A DNA stretch of 54,318 nt from Gnetum montanum. Taxonomy: Eukaryota > Streptophyta > Gnetopsida > Gnetales > Gnetaceae. Positions 1 to 11,339 of this stretch are shown here, one piece after another (within the stretch, counting starts at the first letter, position 1; the number at the start of each line of letters is the position of its first letter). The notes under the pieces were generated by a model that was not told the DNA's origin, made no database searches, and worked only from the letters and a program-made list of their open reading frames with translations. The position numbers were made by a program, and so were the translations under genes. The stretch lies in contig MNCI01005794.1 in the NCBI GenBank assembly GCA_015680685.1, positions 6,131-60,448 of the forward strand. The letters run 5' to 3'.

Positions 1-1660
1 ACTAGTGTTCAAAATTTTTGAAGGGTTAATTTGTCGTTCAAATATTCTTTGTTTTCTCTTCATAAGTGTTAATAAAATTTGATAATAATTTTCCTTGTGC
101 ATTAAAAAATGGCATCTAAATTGAGTTTCCAAGTACTTCTTCAGGAAATTAATAGCATAGTAGTCGCAAAAATGGAAATAGAATTTGGGATAGCATTGGA
201 CAAAACCAAATTAAAGATTGAAGCTGCAATGGGATAAATAATGAAAAATTTATGAAAACATTGAAAACTCTAACCTCAAAAATGCAAAGATTTGGATATT
301 CAACTAAAAAGGACTTTTTTTTTTGGAAAGATAACTTGGGGCTAGTAGTACACAAGGGTTGTACTATCACACCTTGGAAGAGAAGGTAAGAATAGAACCC
401 ATAATTTCCTAACTAAAAAATGATTTTCCTAAGCCTTACACCCCTAGGTGCAAAAAATTATAAATCTAGGAGAGGAAATGTCCAAGATCTAAAAAGTCTC
501 ACTACAGGTAAGTAAAATATTCAGTTTTAATTATTTAAATTAATAGTAAATCATGGATGTTATTTTCTTCTACTATATTTGAGCTTTTATTAATGAACTT
601 GAAGAGAAGATCCCTAAAATACTAATTCGATTTACAATCAATAGCGATGGTTTAACAATTTCTAATTCAATGGAAGAATGGTAAAAAATGCTTTATAATC
701 TTTTGCCACCATTTGAGAATGAAACTTAATATCAAGAAAATTCAAATCATAATTTATTGCATGCATACAATTTAACCATAGAAGATAAACATGTGGACAT
801 AATTTCCCCACAAACATAAGAAGAATCCATCTTTCGAATATCTAAAAGCAACTCTCCCATGCCATTGTCCAATCAACTATTCTTTATAGGTGTGGTTTAT
901 GGATGTGTTGCATGGGGTCTTAGAAGAATATGAAAAGCTTTTACTACTTGATAAATTCAAAGTGAGGAGACAACAACAATATGATACCTTTGAAAAGGTG
1001 AAGCTATTTCTTAGTTTATAGCCTATGCTTATAATCTTTCTGAATTCTCATAGAAACACAAATAAAAGAATGGTTTCATGGGAGAGTTCTAGAGCATAGA
1101 ATCTAAGCAAGTTCACAAATTGGTAATACAAATCATATTCTAAAAACTTTAGGAAATTATTGGGGAAAATCATTTCTATTTGAAAAATATCAAGGGAAAC
1201 CCTTAATTCAAAGGTAACTATTTATCTCATCATTTGTGAGTTGAAGCTATTCCTCATCATTTGTAATACATAATTAAAAGAGAACAAATGGATACAAATA
1301 ACATTGAAAATGAACACCATGCTTTCTTGTAATGTTCTACATTTAATTACATTAAACATAAGTGGAATATTGAAAAGGATCATCACTTACAAGATCAAGA
1401 CTCATCCTAGTAAAGGAAGGTCCTAGGCAAACTAGTAGAAGTACAAAGCTTAACCTCTTTCAAGTGGTTCCACCCATGCTTAAAACCAAGTCTTATGACT
1501 TGAAAAACATAAGTAGGATATTATAGTTGCAAATTTAGTTGCTTTGTTCATAAAGTTAACAAGACAACAAGTAATTTTCTTAATGGTGTTTTCAAAACTC
1601 ATAGCATGTATATTTCTATCATCCAATAACAATAGATAAAAGAAGATCCATGTATGTAAT
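1..1660. other. degraded repeat DNA, no intact gene
   Basis: No long reading frame and no recognisable protein motif was found. Short stretches such as 640-780 read weakly like the gag of a copia-type element, but stops are too frequent to support a call. Part of 1375-1500 resembles 20775-20880 (the words ggatcatcac and taacctctttt in similar order), so this is probably old dispersed repeat DNA. The gag-only retrotransposon that starts at 1661 was inserted into it. Confidence 0.5.
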
Positions 1661-2452
1661 TGATGTGGACATCAAATAAATATCATGTCTCCAATGATAG
1701 TATATTTTCCTTGAGTTTTGACATGTTTTGAGGTGTTTTGGACCTATTTTGATGAGTTTAGGAGGTTCCAAGGTCAATGGAAACTTGTTTGAAGGTGTTC
1801 AGAGGTTTTAGACCTTGAAGAAAGCATCTTTATTTTTTTCCCTAATAGGTAAGACATCTCCAACTAATCCAAGATGTCTCACCTACTTTCAAGATGTCTC
1901 ATCCTAAGTCTAGATATCTCAACTTCCTCAAAGACATCTCAAGCAAGACATCTCCATCTATCCTAAGATGTCTTGTTTGAGATTTGCAACTCTTGGGTAA
2001 GACATCCCATTCTCCTCTAAGACGTCTCAAACAAACATGAGGTATTTCTGCACGAGTTTTTAATAATTCAAATTTTAAATTTGAGAGGTATAGAAGATGA
2101 AGAGATAGGGGTGAAAAGGTATATATAGGCCTCTTAAGCCTTCATTTTGGCTAAGAGAGTCTAGGGAAAGAAAGAGAGTTTAGGGAGGGAAGAGGTGAGT
2201 TGAGAGAAGAGAGAGGAGAGATAGAGTCAAAGTGCCTTGATCATCATCCTTGTGAGAGTGTTATTTCTTTGATTGAGTGTGTGTGAGGATTTTATTGAAT
2301 CTCTTATCTATCATTGGGAATGTGTGCTTCCTTTCAACTGTAAATTCTTCAGTTGAGCAAGAATAAAGCTTTCACTTTCTTTTCTTGTTCAAATTTACTA
2401 TTTTTGACATTGAGAGAGCTTGGATTGTTAAATCCAAGGAAGCTCCTCATCA
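1661..2452 (+). repeat. 5' LTR of the gag-only element
   Basis: The LTR starts TGATGTGGACATC and ends CTCCTCATCA. It holds a 20-bp-period array of AGACATCTC/AGATGTCTC words at 1851-2028, a TATA box at 2120-2127 and an AATAAA poly(A) signal at 2362-2367. That order is the expected U3-R-U5 layout for a plus-strand transcript. Confidence 0.9.
2120..2127 (+). promoter_or_regulatory. TATA box in 5' LTR
   Basis: TATATATA lies between the U3 repeat array and the AATAAA signal. The right LTR has TATAAATA at the equivalent place (6143-6150). RNA polymerase II would start some 25-35 bases downstream. Confidence 0.7.
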
Positions 2453-2455
2453 TTT

Positions 2456-2473
2456 TGGTATCAAAGGAGCCTG
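2456..2473 (+). other. primer binding site, initiator tRNA-Met type
   Basis: TGGTATCAAAGGAGCC starts four bases after the end of the left LTR. Plant elements primed by initiator tRNA-Met have TGGTATCAGAGC here, so the match is close and has mutated slightly. It is where minus-strand DNA synthesis would begin. Confidence 0.75.
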
Positions 2474-2853
2474 GATTTGAAGACAATTGCATTCAACTAG
2501 ATAATTCTCATCTCAATTGTAAAAAATCACTTCAAATTCTCAAGCTTGGATGAGTTCTCCCTTATTACTTGTTCCACTCATCTTAGGGTTTGAAAATTTT
2601 CCTTTAATTCCTAAGTTTCTCATATCTTTTAAAAATTTGAAGATAATTGTTGAATTGAACACCCATTGGCTTGTACTAGCTAGGGTTTGAAGATCTTACA
2701 CTCATTTCTCTTAAGATTTGAGTATTCTTGGTTTCATTCCTTGAGAAGCCTTGAATATTTTATTTTTTCTTATAGTATTTTGTGAAAATTACCTTTTAGA
2801 TCAATTTACATCATTTCTTCAAAGAAGAAGATAGTTCAAGCTTTGTCAAGAGA

Positions 2854-4030
2854 CATGGATGACATAATAAATGCTTTGAAGATCATTGTTGAGAAACTTG
2901 AGAAGCTTGAAGAGAACAAAGAACATGCTACCTTACCAAAAGCATCCTAGAAATGTATAATTCATGCAATTCTTCACCAAGATTTTTTTCAATACATTCC
3001 TTAATTTCATCCTTTAAAGAAGATCTTCCTTTTGAAAATGAAGAATTTGGAAAAAGCGAAGATCAAGATAATGTTTTTCTTCATGCACTTAGTGCTAAAT
3101 ATAAGTCTTAAGGTTTCATTTTCTATAGGAAAGGGAACAGGGAACTTTCTTCTAAGTCTGAAAGAAAGCAAGGTGAAAGAATTGAATTCACTCTTGCAAA
3201 AGATTTCATACATACTTCAAGGATTATTCATACTGAAGCCAAATCCTTCAATGACATGGAAGGAACTGGATCTTTCCTCTCTTGGCTGAAACTAATTAAC
3301 AAGTACTTTGAACTTGAGGATGTGGAAAATCATCAAAAGGTGTCATATGTTGAAACCAAATTGGAAGGTATGTCACTTGTATGGTAGGAGAAGGAAAGTA
3401 ATTCTTACAAGGTGAATAATGGCACTCCTATTAAGGATTGTTCTTTAATGTAGTTCATGCTCAAACAAAAATTTGAGAAGAGTCATCATAGACAAGATGC
3501 CATCTAAAAATTGAAATACCCAAGGCAAGGTGATAAGAGTGTGAAGGACTACTACATGAATTTTTGTAAAGCTTTACAGCTTGTAAAAGTTCATTTGGAT
3601 GATTATGAACGAGCATCCAATTTTCAAGGAGGACTCAAAAAGGAGTATCAATAAGAGCTAACCTTCTATGAGCCCTAAACATTGGATGAGGCTTTGAATT
3701 AGCTCTTAAGGCTGAGAAGAAACTTCAAGGCTAAAATAGAGATCCTAAATCTTCTAAGGGCAAGGACTCCATAGATTCTAAAGTTGAGAAAGAAGCCAAG
3801 GAGAAATGAAATGCCAAGGAAGAAAATAATGAACAACAAGAGAAATCCAAGAAGGGCTAAGATTCTAAGAAATACTACTCCAAGAAAGGGAAAGGTCAAG
3901 GGAATGGCTATGCCTCCAACCTTCAAGGCTTTAATTATGGTGAACAGGGACATAAACAATGGGAGTGTAATAAGATAAAGGTTTCCAAGAGCAAAGAACT
4001 TCAAACCTTGGAAAATGGAGAATCTTCAAG
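2854..4030 (+). pseudogene. decayed retrotransposon gag
   Basis: A gag-like protein can be followed through frameshifts and stops. It starts with MDDIINALKIIVEKLEKLEE at 2854. The capsid-like core lies at about 3250-3660 and includes FLSWLKLINKYFELED, VSYVETKLEGMSLVW and the region KSVKDYYMNF. A lysine/arginine-rich stretch follows at 3770-3900, and then a degenerate zinc knuckle at about 3915-3975 that keeps GEQGHKQWEC but has lost its first cysteines. Gag would package the element RNA. Several stops are TAG where Trp or Gln is expected, consistent with C-to-T decay. The family is clear from the core motifs, but the exact lineage is not. Confidence 0.7.
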
Positions 4031-5660
4031 TGAGGTAAATCTCTTGTGTCTCTGATTAAAGATGCAACTAAAATTAATTCTTGCACTTTTACAGGAAATT
4101 TGAATGTTAATCAAGTAAAAGAAGAAGATGAAATATCTAATGAAGTAGAGATTAATGAGAAAATAAGTTCTCAAGTATCTCTTATTAAGCAAAGTAGTCC
4201 TCTATACTCAAAGGTTTCAAGGAAGGAGACCAAGAGCTTCATCAAAGGGATCAAGAGATCTTCAAAATCCAAGATGGTATATGCTACTAATTAAGGAAAG
4301 TTCCTACCTTATAAGTCATGGTAGGTGAAGGATCAAAGCCAAAGGAGTGGCAAAGAACAACGAATTTCTTCAAGAAAGATCAATAGTAGCAAAAGAAGGT
4401 ATGATACTCATTCTTTTGCAATTTTTCTATATCTTATGGCAAGGGAAAGGAGATTCTAAGCCAAGTTGAGCTTATCTCATGAGAAAGAGGTGAGTCTTCT
4501 AGCCAAGGCATGTGAAAGAATGATTGCTTTGATGATGTTTTTAATGAATCTAATGTTAATGCCATGAAGGAGACTTTACCTTTTGAGTTGGTACCTCCAA
4601 AATGGGATGAAGAGTTTCTTCATGATTCCTTTGAAGGGAAGGAACCATTAGAATTGGGGACTCCTATTTAGCTCTTAACACTTCAAGATTTGGTGAGATT
4701 AGACAATCACATGTTAAAGATTAAGTTGAACCAAAGATAGATAGGAGAAGCCATGAAGAGATAAGTAAGTGTGAGCTTTCCCTTATTGATGGTAGTAATG
4801 TCTCTAATGTTGGAGCAAGTGTGATGGATGCTAGTATTTCACTTCAGCTTGGTAGTGCTTTATTTAATGGTAATGATGAGACTCATGATCATTATGATGA
4901 TTGTGATGAAATTGTGATTCATGTTTTTAATGATGAAAGCAATGTGAATTTTGATGGCATTGTTAGTAAGATGAAGACTAATAATGGTAATTCTTTTGAT
5001 GATGATTGCTATTGGAATAGTCATTTTGAGAAGTCATTATTTATGTTGATGAATATAGTGTTAATGATATGATTTTTCAGAATTTGAAGATACTTGCTAT
5101 TGATTATAGTAATGACGAATTTATGAAATGTATTGAAGAAGTTGATTATCTTGGCTATGAAATGGATGAGTAACATGAAGGCAATCTACATTGTGGTGCT
5201 AATGATGAAAGGAAGCTAAGTGGTAGTCTTCCAAACACCAAGAAGAAGAAGATGAAGAACAAAGAAAAGAATGAAAGGAGGGAAGTTGGTTTGAGAAGAT
5301 CTAGTCCTTTTGAAATTTCTCACTCTTCTTTTGTTGCAGGTCATGGAAGAAACACATGGGATTTGCTACTCTCATGATGGAAGCATGGTAGAGCCTTTAA
5401 AGGAAAATAACAAATCCACTATTCTTTTATGTAACTTCCATTGTGATGTAAGCATAGAATTGTGTTAATATGTGTATGTGTGTTTATGGGTCATGGATAC
5501 ATTGTGTTTTGTGTTTAAGTGTTTGTGTAATAAGTGTTAGATGGTAGAGACAAAATGTTGTTAGCTTTAATAATTCCATGTGTGTGTGGATTGTGGCCTA
5601 TGTGAGGAGGCAAATAGCTATCCCATGTGCAAAGGTCTCTTGTGTAGGAATCAAGAGTTC
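4031..5660 (+). other. acidic, non-pol interior of the gag-only element
   Basis: This stretch holds short plus-strand frames rich in Asp, Asn, Glu and Ser, for example around 4520-4670 and 4820-5070, with words such as FNDESNVN recurring. I could find no protease DTG/DSG, no reverse transcriptase YVDD and no integrase motif on either strand. It may be the remains of an extra element-encoded protein or filler. Confidence 0.5.
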
Positions 5661-5678
5661 TTTTAAGGGAGAGCATGC

Positions 5679-6474
5679 TGATGCAAACATCAAATAGACC
5701 AATATACCATCTCATTAGTGATGGAATCTTTCCCTTGAGTTTTGTCATGTTTGGAAGTGTTTTAAGCCTATTTTGATAAGTTTAGAGGGTTTTGGGGTCA
5801 ATAGAGACTTGGTTGAAGGTGTCTGGATGTTTCAGACCTCAAAATAAGCATCTTTATTTTTTTCCCTAGTAGATAAGATATCTCCACCTGATCCAAGACG
5901 TCTTAATTGCTTCTAAGATGTCTCATCTTGAGTCTAGATGTCTCAACTTCTTCTAAGATGTCTCATGCAAGATGTCTCCATCTGGCCCAAGATGCGTCTT
6001 TTGAGATTTGCAACTTTCAAGCAAGACATCCCATTCTCCTCAAAGATATCTCAAGTGAACATTAGATATTTTTGTATGAGTTTTAATGATTCAAATTTTG
6101 AATTTGAGAGGCAAAGAAGATGAAGAGATAGGGGGAAAAAGGTATAAATAGACCTCTTGAGCCTTCATTTTGGCTAAGTCTAGGAAGAGAGAGAAGTTTA
6201 GGGAGAGAAGAGGTGAGTTGAGAGAAGAGAGCAAAGAGATAGAGTCTTGGCTAAGTGCCTTGATCATCATCCTTGTGAGAGGGTGATTTCTTGATTAAGT
6301 GTATATGAGGATTTGATTGAATCTCTTGTCTATCCTTGGGAATGTGTACTTCCTTTCAACTGTAAATTCTCCATTTAAGCAAGAATAAAGCTTTCATTTT
6401 CTTTTCTTGTTCAAATTTGCTATTGCTGACATTGAGAGAGCTTGTGTTGTGAAATCCAAGGGAGCTCCTCATCA
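5679..6474 (+). repeat. 3' LTR of the gag-only element
   Basis: This is a direct repeat of 1661-2452, with the 20-bp array at 5875-6052, TATAAATA at 6143-6150 and AATAAA at 6384-6389. It is preceded by the purine tract AAGGGAGAG (about 5664-5672) and followed by the target duplication GTAAT. Confidence 0.9.
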
Positions 6475-6509
6475 GTAATAAATTAATTTCTATTTCAGTT
6501 TCATATATA

Positions 6510-6562
6510 GTAGATAGCTAACCCCATTTTTTTGAGACAAGGCTAGAATGATTATGATACAT
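6510..6562 (+). mobile_element. LINE 3'-end remnant
   Basis: The words TTTTTTTGAGACAAGGCTAGA followed by an A/T/G-rich repeat match the end of the better LINE fragment at 23420-23655, which has GAGACAAGACTAGGATGATG. Only the tail is present. Confidence 0.45.
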
Positions 6563-6839
6563 TTCTACTATTCAATAAATCTAGAAGGTCTATAGATGTG
6601 ATAAAATTTTAGTTTTACTAAAGCAACTCTAGAAGACTATGTAGTAAGGATGTTTTCATCAAGGTTTAGATTGGTTAGCGAATGGAACATCACTCCGAGA
6701 ATCACCCTCTATAAGCTATAGTAAAATCTAAATGGCAAAAAGAAATTTTTCTTCACACATGTTAGAGGTAACCAATTAACACGAAATAATAACTAAAATT
6801 TTTTTAAAGCTACAATTTGTTATAACCAACATTAGATTG

Positions 6840-7278
6840 TATTCTCATGTGGAAGATGGGCAAACATTCCTGATGGGACACGATATCGTGGCCGTTGCGA
6901 TATCGCATCCCTCGTGATATCGCATCATCCCCCGCGATATCACAGTGCGTCGTCATATCTATAACTAAGAGGCGGCTCTCCCTTGTTTCCTCATCCTAGG
7001 CTAGACAGTAGGGAAAATTTGGCAGATTGATCACTCCAGAGATAGAATATTTTCCATGTGCCGCAATAGGAGTTCTAAAGTGAACAAATCTTTATTCGAG
7101 CAAACATTGTACCTGAGCACAAGTTTGTGTATGGCAATAAAGATGAGCTTCTTGGATAAACCTTGCAATGCATGGAATAGGCTAATTAGGATTTTATTTA
7201 CTATTATTTATTACTTGTTATTTAAATGTTTTATTAGTTATTAAATCTCTCTCAACCCTTCTCTCCTAGTTAAGTGCC
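6840..7278 (+). repeat. plus-oriented LTR-like fragment
   Basis: This segment is the reverse complement, diverged, of much of 7770-8240. It carries four GATATC-centred palindromes (6882-6960), the shared word AGAGGCGGCTCTCCC, and AATAAAG at about 7136. It is therefore a promoter/poly(A) half of the same LTR family as 7279-8699, lying head-on to it. Confidence 0.6.
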
Positions 7279-8699
7279 TGATGAGTGGTGAGGTACCCCT
7301 ACACTCAACCATAAGAAACGAGTGTCGCACGCGTGATCCAGTCGAACTCCGCAGATGGACTAGTTGTGGTATCTAGATAGTTAGCCTTAGGTCGCAGTTC
7401 GCTGTCTTCCCATCTAGACTAGTTTTGCATATGTCACGTATGGTTTAGTCTAGATGAGGTGTATGATGTGTTCCTAATTCTATGCTACTCCTGAAGGCAA
7501 TGGAAAATACTATTAACTAATCTAAGCTAAGAGGAAAAGGTAAGAAAATCTAATCTAGCCTAAGTGCGACGAGCAACCGATTCCTTGATCAACCGTACAC
7601 ATCTTGGACTTCGTGCACGACTGCCACTGGGACTACCAAGCATAGGCCTAGGTACGCCACTGGGATTACCAAGCGTAGACCCCAAATACGCCACTGGGTT
7701 ACCAAGCGTAAAACCCCCTAGCTACACCACTGGGCTACCAAGCAGTCACACTTAAATGCTCATAATCAAGTCGAACTCGTTCCGCTTCTAGGAGTTTAGG
7801 GTTGAGAAACTAATCACGATAAGTAACCGATTCCTTAACTACCCGTACACACCCGTAGATGCTCGTAGTCAAGTCGTACTTACACCGCGCTATGAAAGCA
7901 ATAAATAACATGAAATAAATAACAATAAATAAACTAAGTGAATGCTGCAATGATGAAGTAATCTCGATCTTTATTGCCGATCATGTGTGTGTCCAAGTAC
8001 GACACACTTGAATAAAGACACCGTACAATCACATTCACCACACTGCGGGCAGACACGGGAAAAATTCTAACTCTGGAGGGATCAAACTGCCAGAGCTTCG
8101 CTACACTACAACTGGGATGGAAATGAGGGAGAGCCGCCTCTTATTTATAAAAATTGCGGCTAACTACGATATCGCGTACGCGATATCGCGGGCAAGACGT
8201 GATATTGCGTACGTGATATCGCGGCCCATGATACATCGCGACCCATGATACAACAGGGGTGCCTTATCGTGGGTGCCTTAACGTGGGTGCCTTAACACGG
8301 CCGCCAGCACTATGTGCAATTCATGTCTCATCAGTGCCTTAGTACGACCGCTTCGAGCACATGCGTTACGCGTGGTGATCCCAGCAACGACTAGCGTTTG
8401 GTAACCACGGTTGCATTGGTTCAGGGTGTGAACGGTAAGTGGGAAATTTAGACTTAGTTAATTAGTTAGAGTTAGTAACCCTTCACCTCAATAGCATAGG
8501 AGATAAAACATAAAAAGACATAAAAATCATATACCTTAGACTTACTTCATACACTGTGACAAATACAAATAAGTCTGGGAAGATAACGAATAATTAACCT
8601 TAAGTGTTCCATGAGGCGTGTAGGCACTTAGTCTGCCAGATCGTACATGTTACGCTCGTATTTGTATGGTTGAGTGTAGGGGTACCTCGCCACTCATCA
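7279..8699 (-). repeat. LTR-like element with long terminal inverted repeats
   Basis: The two ends are inverted copies of TGATGAGTGGYGAGGTACCC continuing to about 46 bp, far longer than the 2-6 bp usual at LTR ends. Read on the minus strand, it contains GATATC-type palindromes (8165-8235), a TATA box (TATAAATA, plus coordinates 8142-8149), AATAAAG (about 7968), and an 11-bp stem-loop (7411-7456). This is LTR anatomy for a minus-strand transcript. No protein frame is present. Flanking bases GTGCC and ATTCC are not a convincing target duplication. Alternatives are a solo LTR or a non-autonomous TIR element. Confidence 0.6.
7600..7750. repeat. tandem repeat, about 36-bp unit, four copies
   Basis: The phrase GCCACTGGGATTACCAAGCG recurs four times with small changes. 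It sits inside the 7279-8699 element. A related single phrase occurs inverted near 8390. Confidence 0.7.
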
Positions 8700-9160
8700 A
8701 TTCCAAAAGAGAAGTGCATATACACACTATCTATGATCATCTTGAAGATGACTAGCATGTTCTTCTTGACTACCAAATACTAATTTCTTAAGAACTAAAT
8801 ATAAAGTTAATTAAATTGTATCAAATGCATACTATTACAGTAACTTGATTTTTCATTGTTATTTTATTACCATTAGACCATCCAATAAATATTATTGGCC
8901 AATACTTCAGTTTTAGAAAATAATGCTTAAGTTATAGCTTTAAAGCAATTACATTGAAATAAAAATGAAACTAAAATAAAAAACCAAAACTCTTAAAATA
9001 ATGACCCCTAATAGATAAGCATTAATTTTAATAATGTCCTATCTAAACCTAAATTAATTAACTTAATCAAGACCATAGGTAACATGAAATTTTACCTCCC
9101 ACCAACTATCCTTATTGAAGGCAGCCATAAAATCTTCATCGTGTATGATCTGGGCGAGTA
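8700..9160. other. no feature seen
   Basis: AT-rich sequence with no supported reading frame, repeat or motif. Confidence 0.5.
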
Positions 9161-9319
9161 ACTAACAAATCGAGGGTACAAATAGAAGTCGCACCATCAT
9201 GCCAAAAGAAATGCCGTTCCAAATGTATATAGAACCTACAACATATGGTGACAACTCGTTGCAATTCATCCGTTGAAATCTATTCATTGTTATGTTGTAA
9301 TGGTTAACTGATTCCGAGG

Positions 9320-9402
9320 CCTTTTGGGTTCTTGATGGGAGAACAAGGCATGGGAAATCGAGGTCTTTTGGGTTCTTGATGGGAGAACAAGGCATGGGGA
9401 AT
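9320..9402. repeat. direct duplication, about 39 bp
   Basis: CTTTTGGGTTCTTGATGGGA and the bases after it occur twice in tandem, with only small differences. The segment lies downstream of the F-box remnant in its reading direction. Confidence 0.75.
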
Positions 9403-9530
9403 CAATTGCAGGGTAGCAATTCAAGTCCCTTTCACAGTCGTTTATAGTCTGCTTACATCATCATCGCAGAGCGCCCGTGTGAAAGAAGATCCGAAACATT
9501 CAGGCATCAAAGGCATCAATGGCATCAATG

Positions 9531-9638
9531 GCTGGAGGTCAGTTCGATCTGTTTTTCAAAATTGATTTGTGCATTTTTGTTTCGGCTGGAGGTCAGTTCG
9601 ATCTATTTTTCAAAATTGATATGTGCATTTTTGTTTCA
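9531..9638. repeat. direct duplication, 54 bp x 2
   Basis: Two adjacent 54-bp copies start GGCTGGAGGTCAGTTCGATC and differ at about two bases. The first follows ATG AT-CAATGGCTGG-type sequence at about 9520. No coding claim is made. Confidence 0.75.
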
Positions 9639-9667
9639 TGCACATTTGTAGATTAAGAGATCTGTTT

Positions 9668-9931
9668 TTACATGATTCCGCTTGTGCACGTAAGATTGTT
9701 TACATATAGAACCTGCAACACAGAAGGTTCCTGCAACGATCTTTCTGGCTGAATTTCAGACTTGGGATTAGTGAAAAGATCTCTCCAAATCCTGCATACG
9801 CGAACTAAGTTGAAGTAATGAAGCCACGAAATTTTGGCTGGGCATTGAAGACAGACTTCGTCAGGAAGGCCTGGCAACATAAATGCGTTCCTTGTCATGC
9901 TTGTAACCTTCTTCATTAGTTGCTTCATCAT
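9668..9931 (-). pseudogene. F-box protein, N-terminal fragment
   Basis: Translated from the minus strand, residues about 19-55 read LPGLPDEVCLQCPAKISW, then a stretch ending VCRIWRDLFTNP. This is the F-box pattern of plant F-box/kelch proteins (LPGLPDDVALQCL...VCRSWRDL), the part that binds SKP1 in SCF ubiquitin ligases. The reading frame ends after 87 residues at a TAA. No clear kelch repeats follow downstream (lower coordinates), where 39-bp and 54-bp duplications break up the sequence. It is most likely a truncated gene copy. The F-box assignment is fairly secure; the kelch type is inferred. Confidence 0.6.
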
Positions 9932-10803
9932 CCCCTACACCTCCTCTCCCAAACTTGATTTTGCAGTCTTAACTGTTTGGTCATTTTCAAGAACCTGTAA
10001 AGAGGGAAAAATGCTGGAAAAAACTGTTTATCATGCATGAGGGGATTTAAGTTGAAATCAATTTTAAAATTGAATACACTTGGATGCTTCCGCAGAAGCT
10101 GTTCTGAAGGGGAAATTAACTGTACTTATCGAGCTCACAGCTATTACAACACTGAAATTAACTCCACTTATGAAGAAACTCACTCTTAATAATTTTAGTA
10201 CACGTGAATATGAGATATAATCTTTAAATAATTAGTGACGAACCGTATGTTAGCGTAAAGTTATATCTCCAGGACTACCAGTCCAAGAAGGATATGGTTA
10301 TGTTTCTTTATTATACTAACGAAAATAATTTAAATCATTTAATATTTAGAATTATTATTATCACCTTTAAGTTTTATTTAAATGTTTAGTATACATATTT
10401 AAAAAAGAAATTAAAGCTTATTATTTTAGTTTAGGCTTTTTAATGTACAATATATAATATTTTTCAATAAAAATTTGTTAATATTTCTTTAGCTATATTT
10501 TTAAGCCCTTTCATGAGGCCTTACATACACTAGAATAGGTATGCAAAACTTATGTTGAAATCAATGTGAAATTGAAAAGTAAAAATTAAACTAATAGTTT
10601 AGGGCAGAAAATTTTAAAAATAAGGATACACATAGATAGTATTGATCCCAACATCACTCATACTTAACATGGGCTTTAATTATAGTTTTCTATACCCAAA
10701 AAAATTTAAATAGTTCTTTTAAAAATAAAATGTCATTTACAAATTTAACATCTGTGTTATCTCCTTTTGAATGATGTTGAACTCTTTGCTATCATACCTA
10801 ATA
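9932..10803. other. no feature seen
   Basis: AT-rich DNA without supported genes. A promoter for the F-box fragment could lie at the left edge, but no clear element was identified. Confidence 0.45.
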
Positions 10804-11261
10804 AAAAACTAATATAAAAGTTGCATACATTGTTATAAGACATTACATACAGGTAAAGTGGAATTGTTACTTTCTATTATAAGTTTCAAATTTTAATTAT
10901 GTATTGATTATCAATCAATCAAACTAGACTATTTAATTATTTCTATTTTAATACATGTTAAGGTTTAACTGCCTTGATTTTATTTATTGTTTTTTAGAGG
11001 AAGGAATGAAAACGAAAAGACTTTCCAAAACTCAACCACCATCAACAAAAGGCCAAGAGACAAAGCAATCAAACACTATATGGGGGAACTTTTTTTGAGC
11101 AAAGGCAAACTTGAAGCCTTACACTTGCTTCTATACCNCATTTTGATTGATTGATAATCAATACATAATTAAAATTCGAAACTTATAATAGAAAGTAACA
11201 ATTCCACTTTACCTGTATGTAATGTCTTATAACAATGTATGCAACTTTTATATTAGTTTTT
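10804..11261. repeat. near-perfect inverted repeat of about 120 bp
   Basis: 10804-10922 and 11139-11261 are reverse complements with about one mismatch in 118 bases, separated by about 216 bp. The right arm is bounded exactly by single N characters at 11138 and 11262. That suggests it is an assembly patch rather than a real hairpin (see findings). Confidence 0.85.
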
Positions 11262-11339
11262 NCTGTGTAATTCTTTCATTTTGGATAAGGATTAAATAAA
11301 ATCATTTGCCTAGTGATGTTTTGCTTACAAATCCTATTC

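Larger units (their letters stand above)
1661..6474 (+). mobile_element. gag-only (non-autonomous) LTR retrotransposon, complete with target duplication
   Basis: Two direct repeats of about 794 bp (1661-2452 and 5679-6474) both begin TGATG and end CATCA. They are flanked by the same 5 bases, GTAAT, at 1656-1660 and 6475-6479, which marks a single insertion event. A tRNA-iMet-like primer site follows the left LTR and a purine tract precedes the right LTR. The 3.2-kb interior encodes only gag-like protein followed by an acidic, Asp/Asn-rich region. No protease, reverse transcriptase or integrase motif is visible. The element would therefore depend on enzymes from another element. It is old: the LTRs differ at many sites and gag has several stops. 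Confidence 0.9.

Noticed and set aside
7600-7750. CRISPR-like array
   Set aside because: The units are imperfect, contiguous tandem repeats without unique spacers, in a plant genome.
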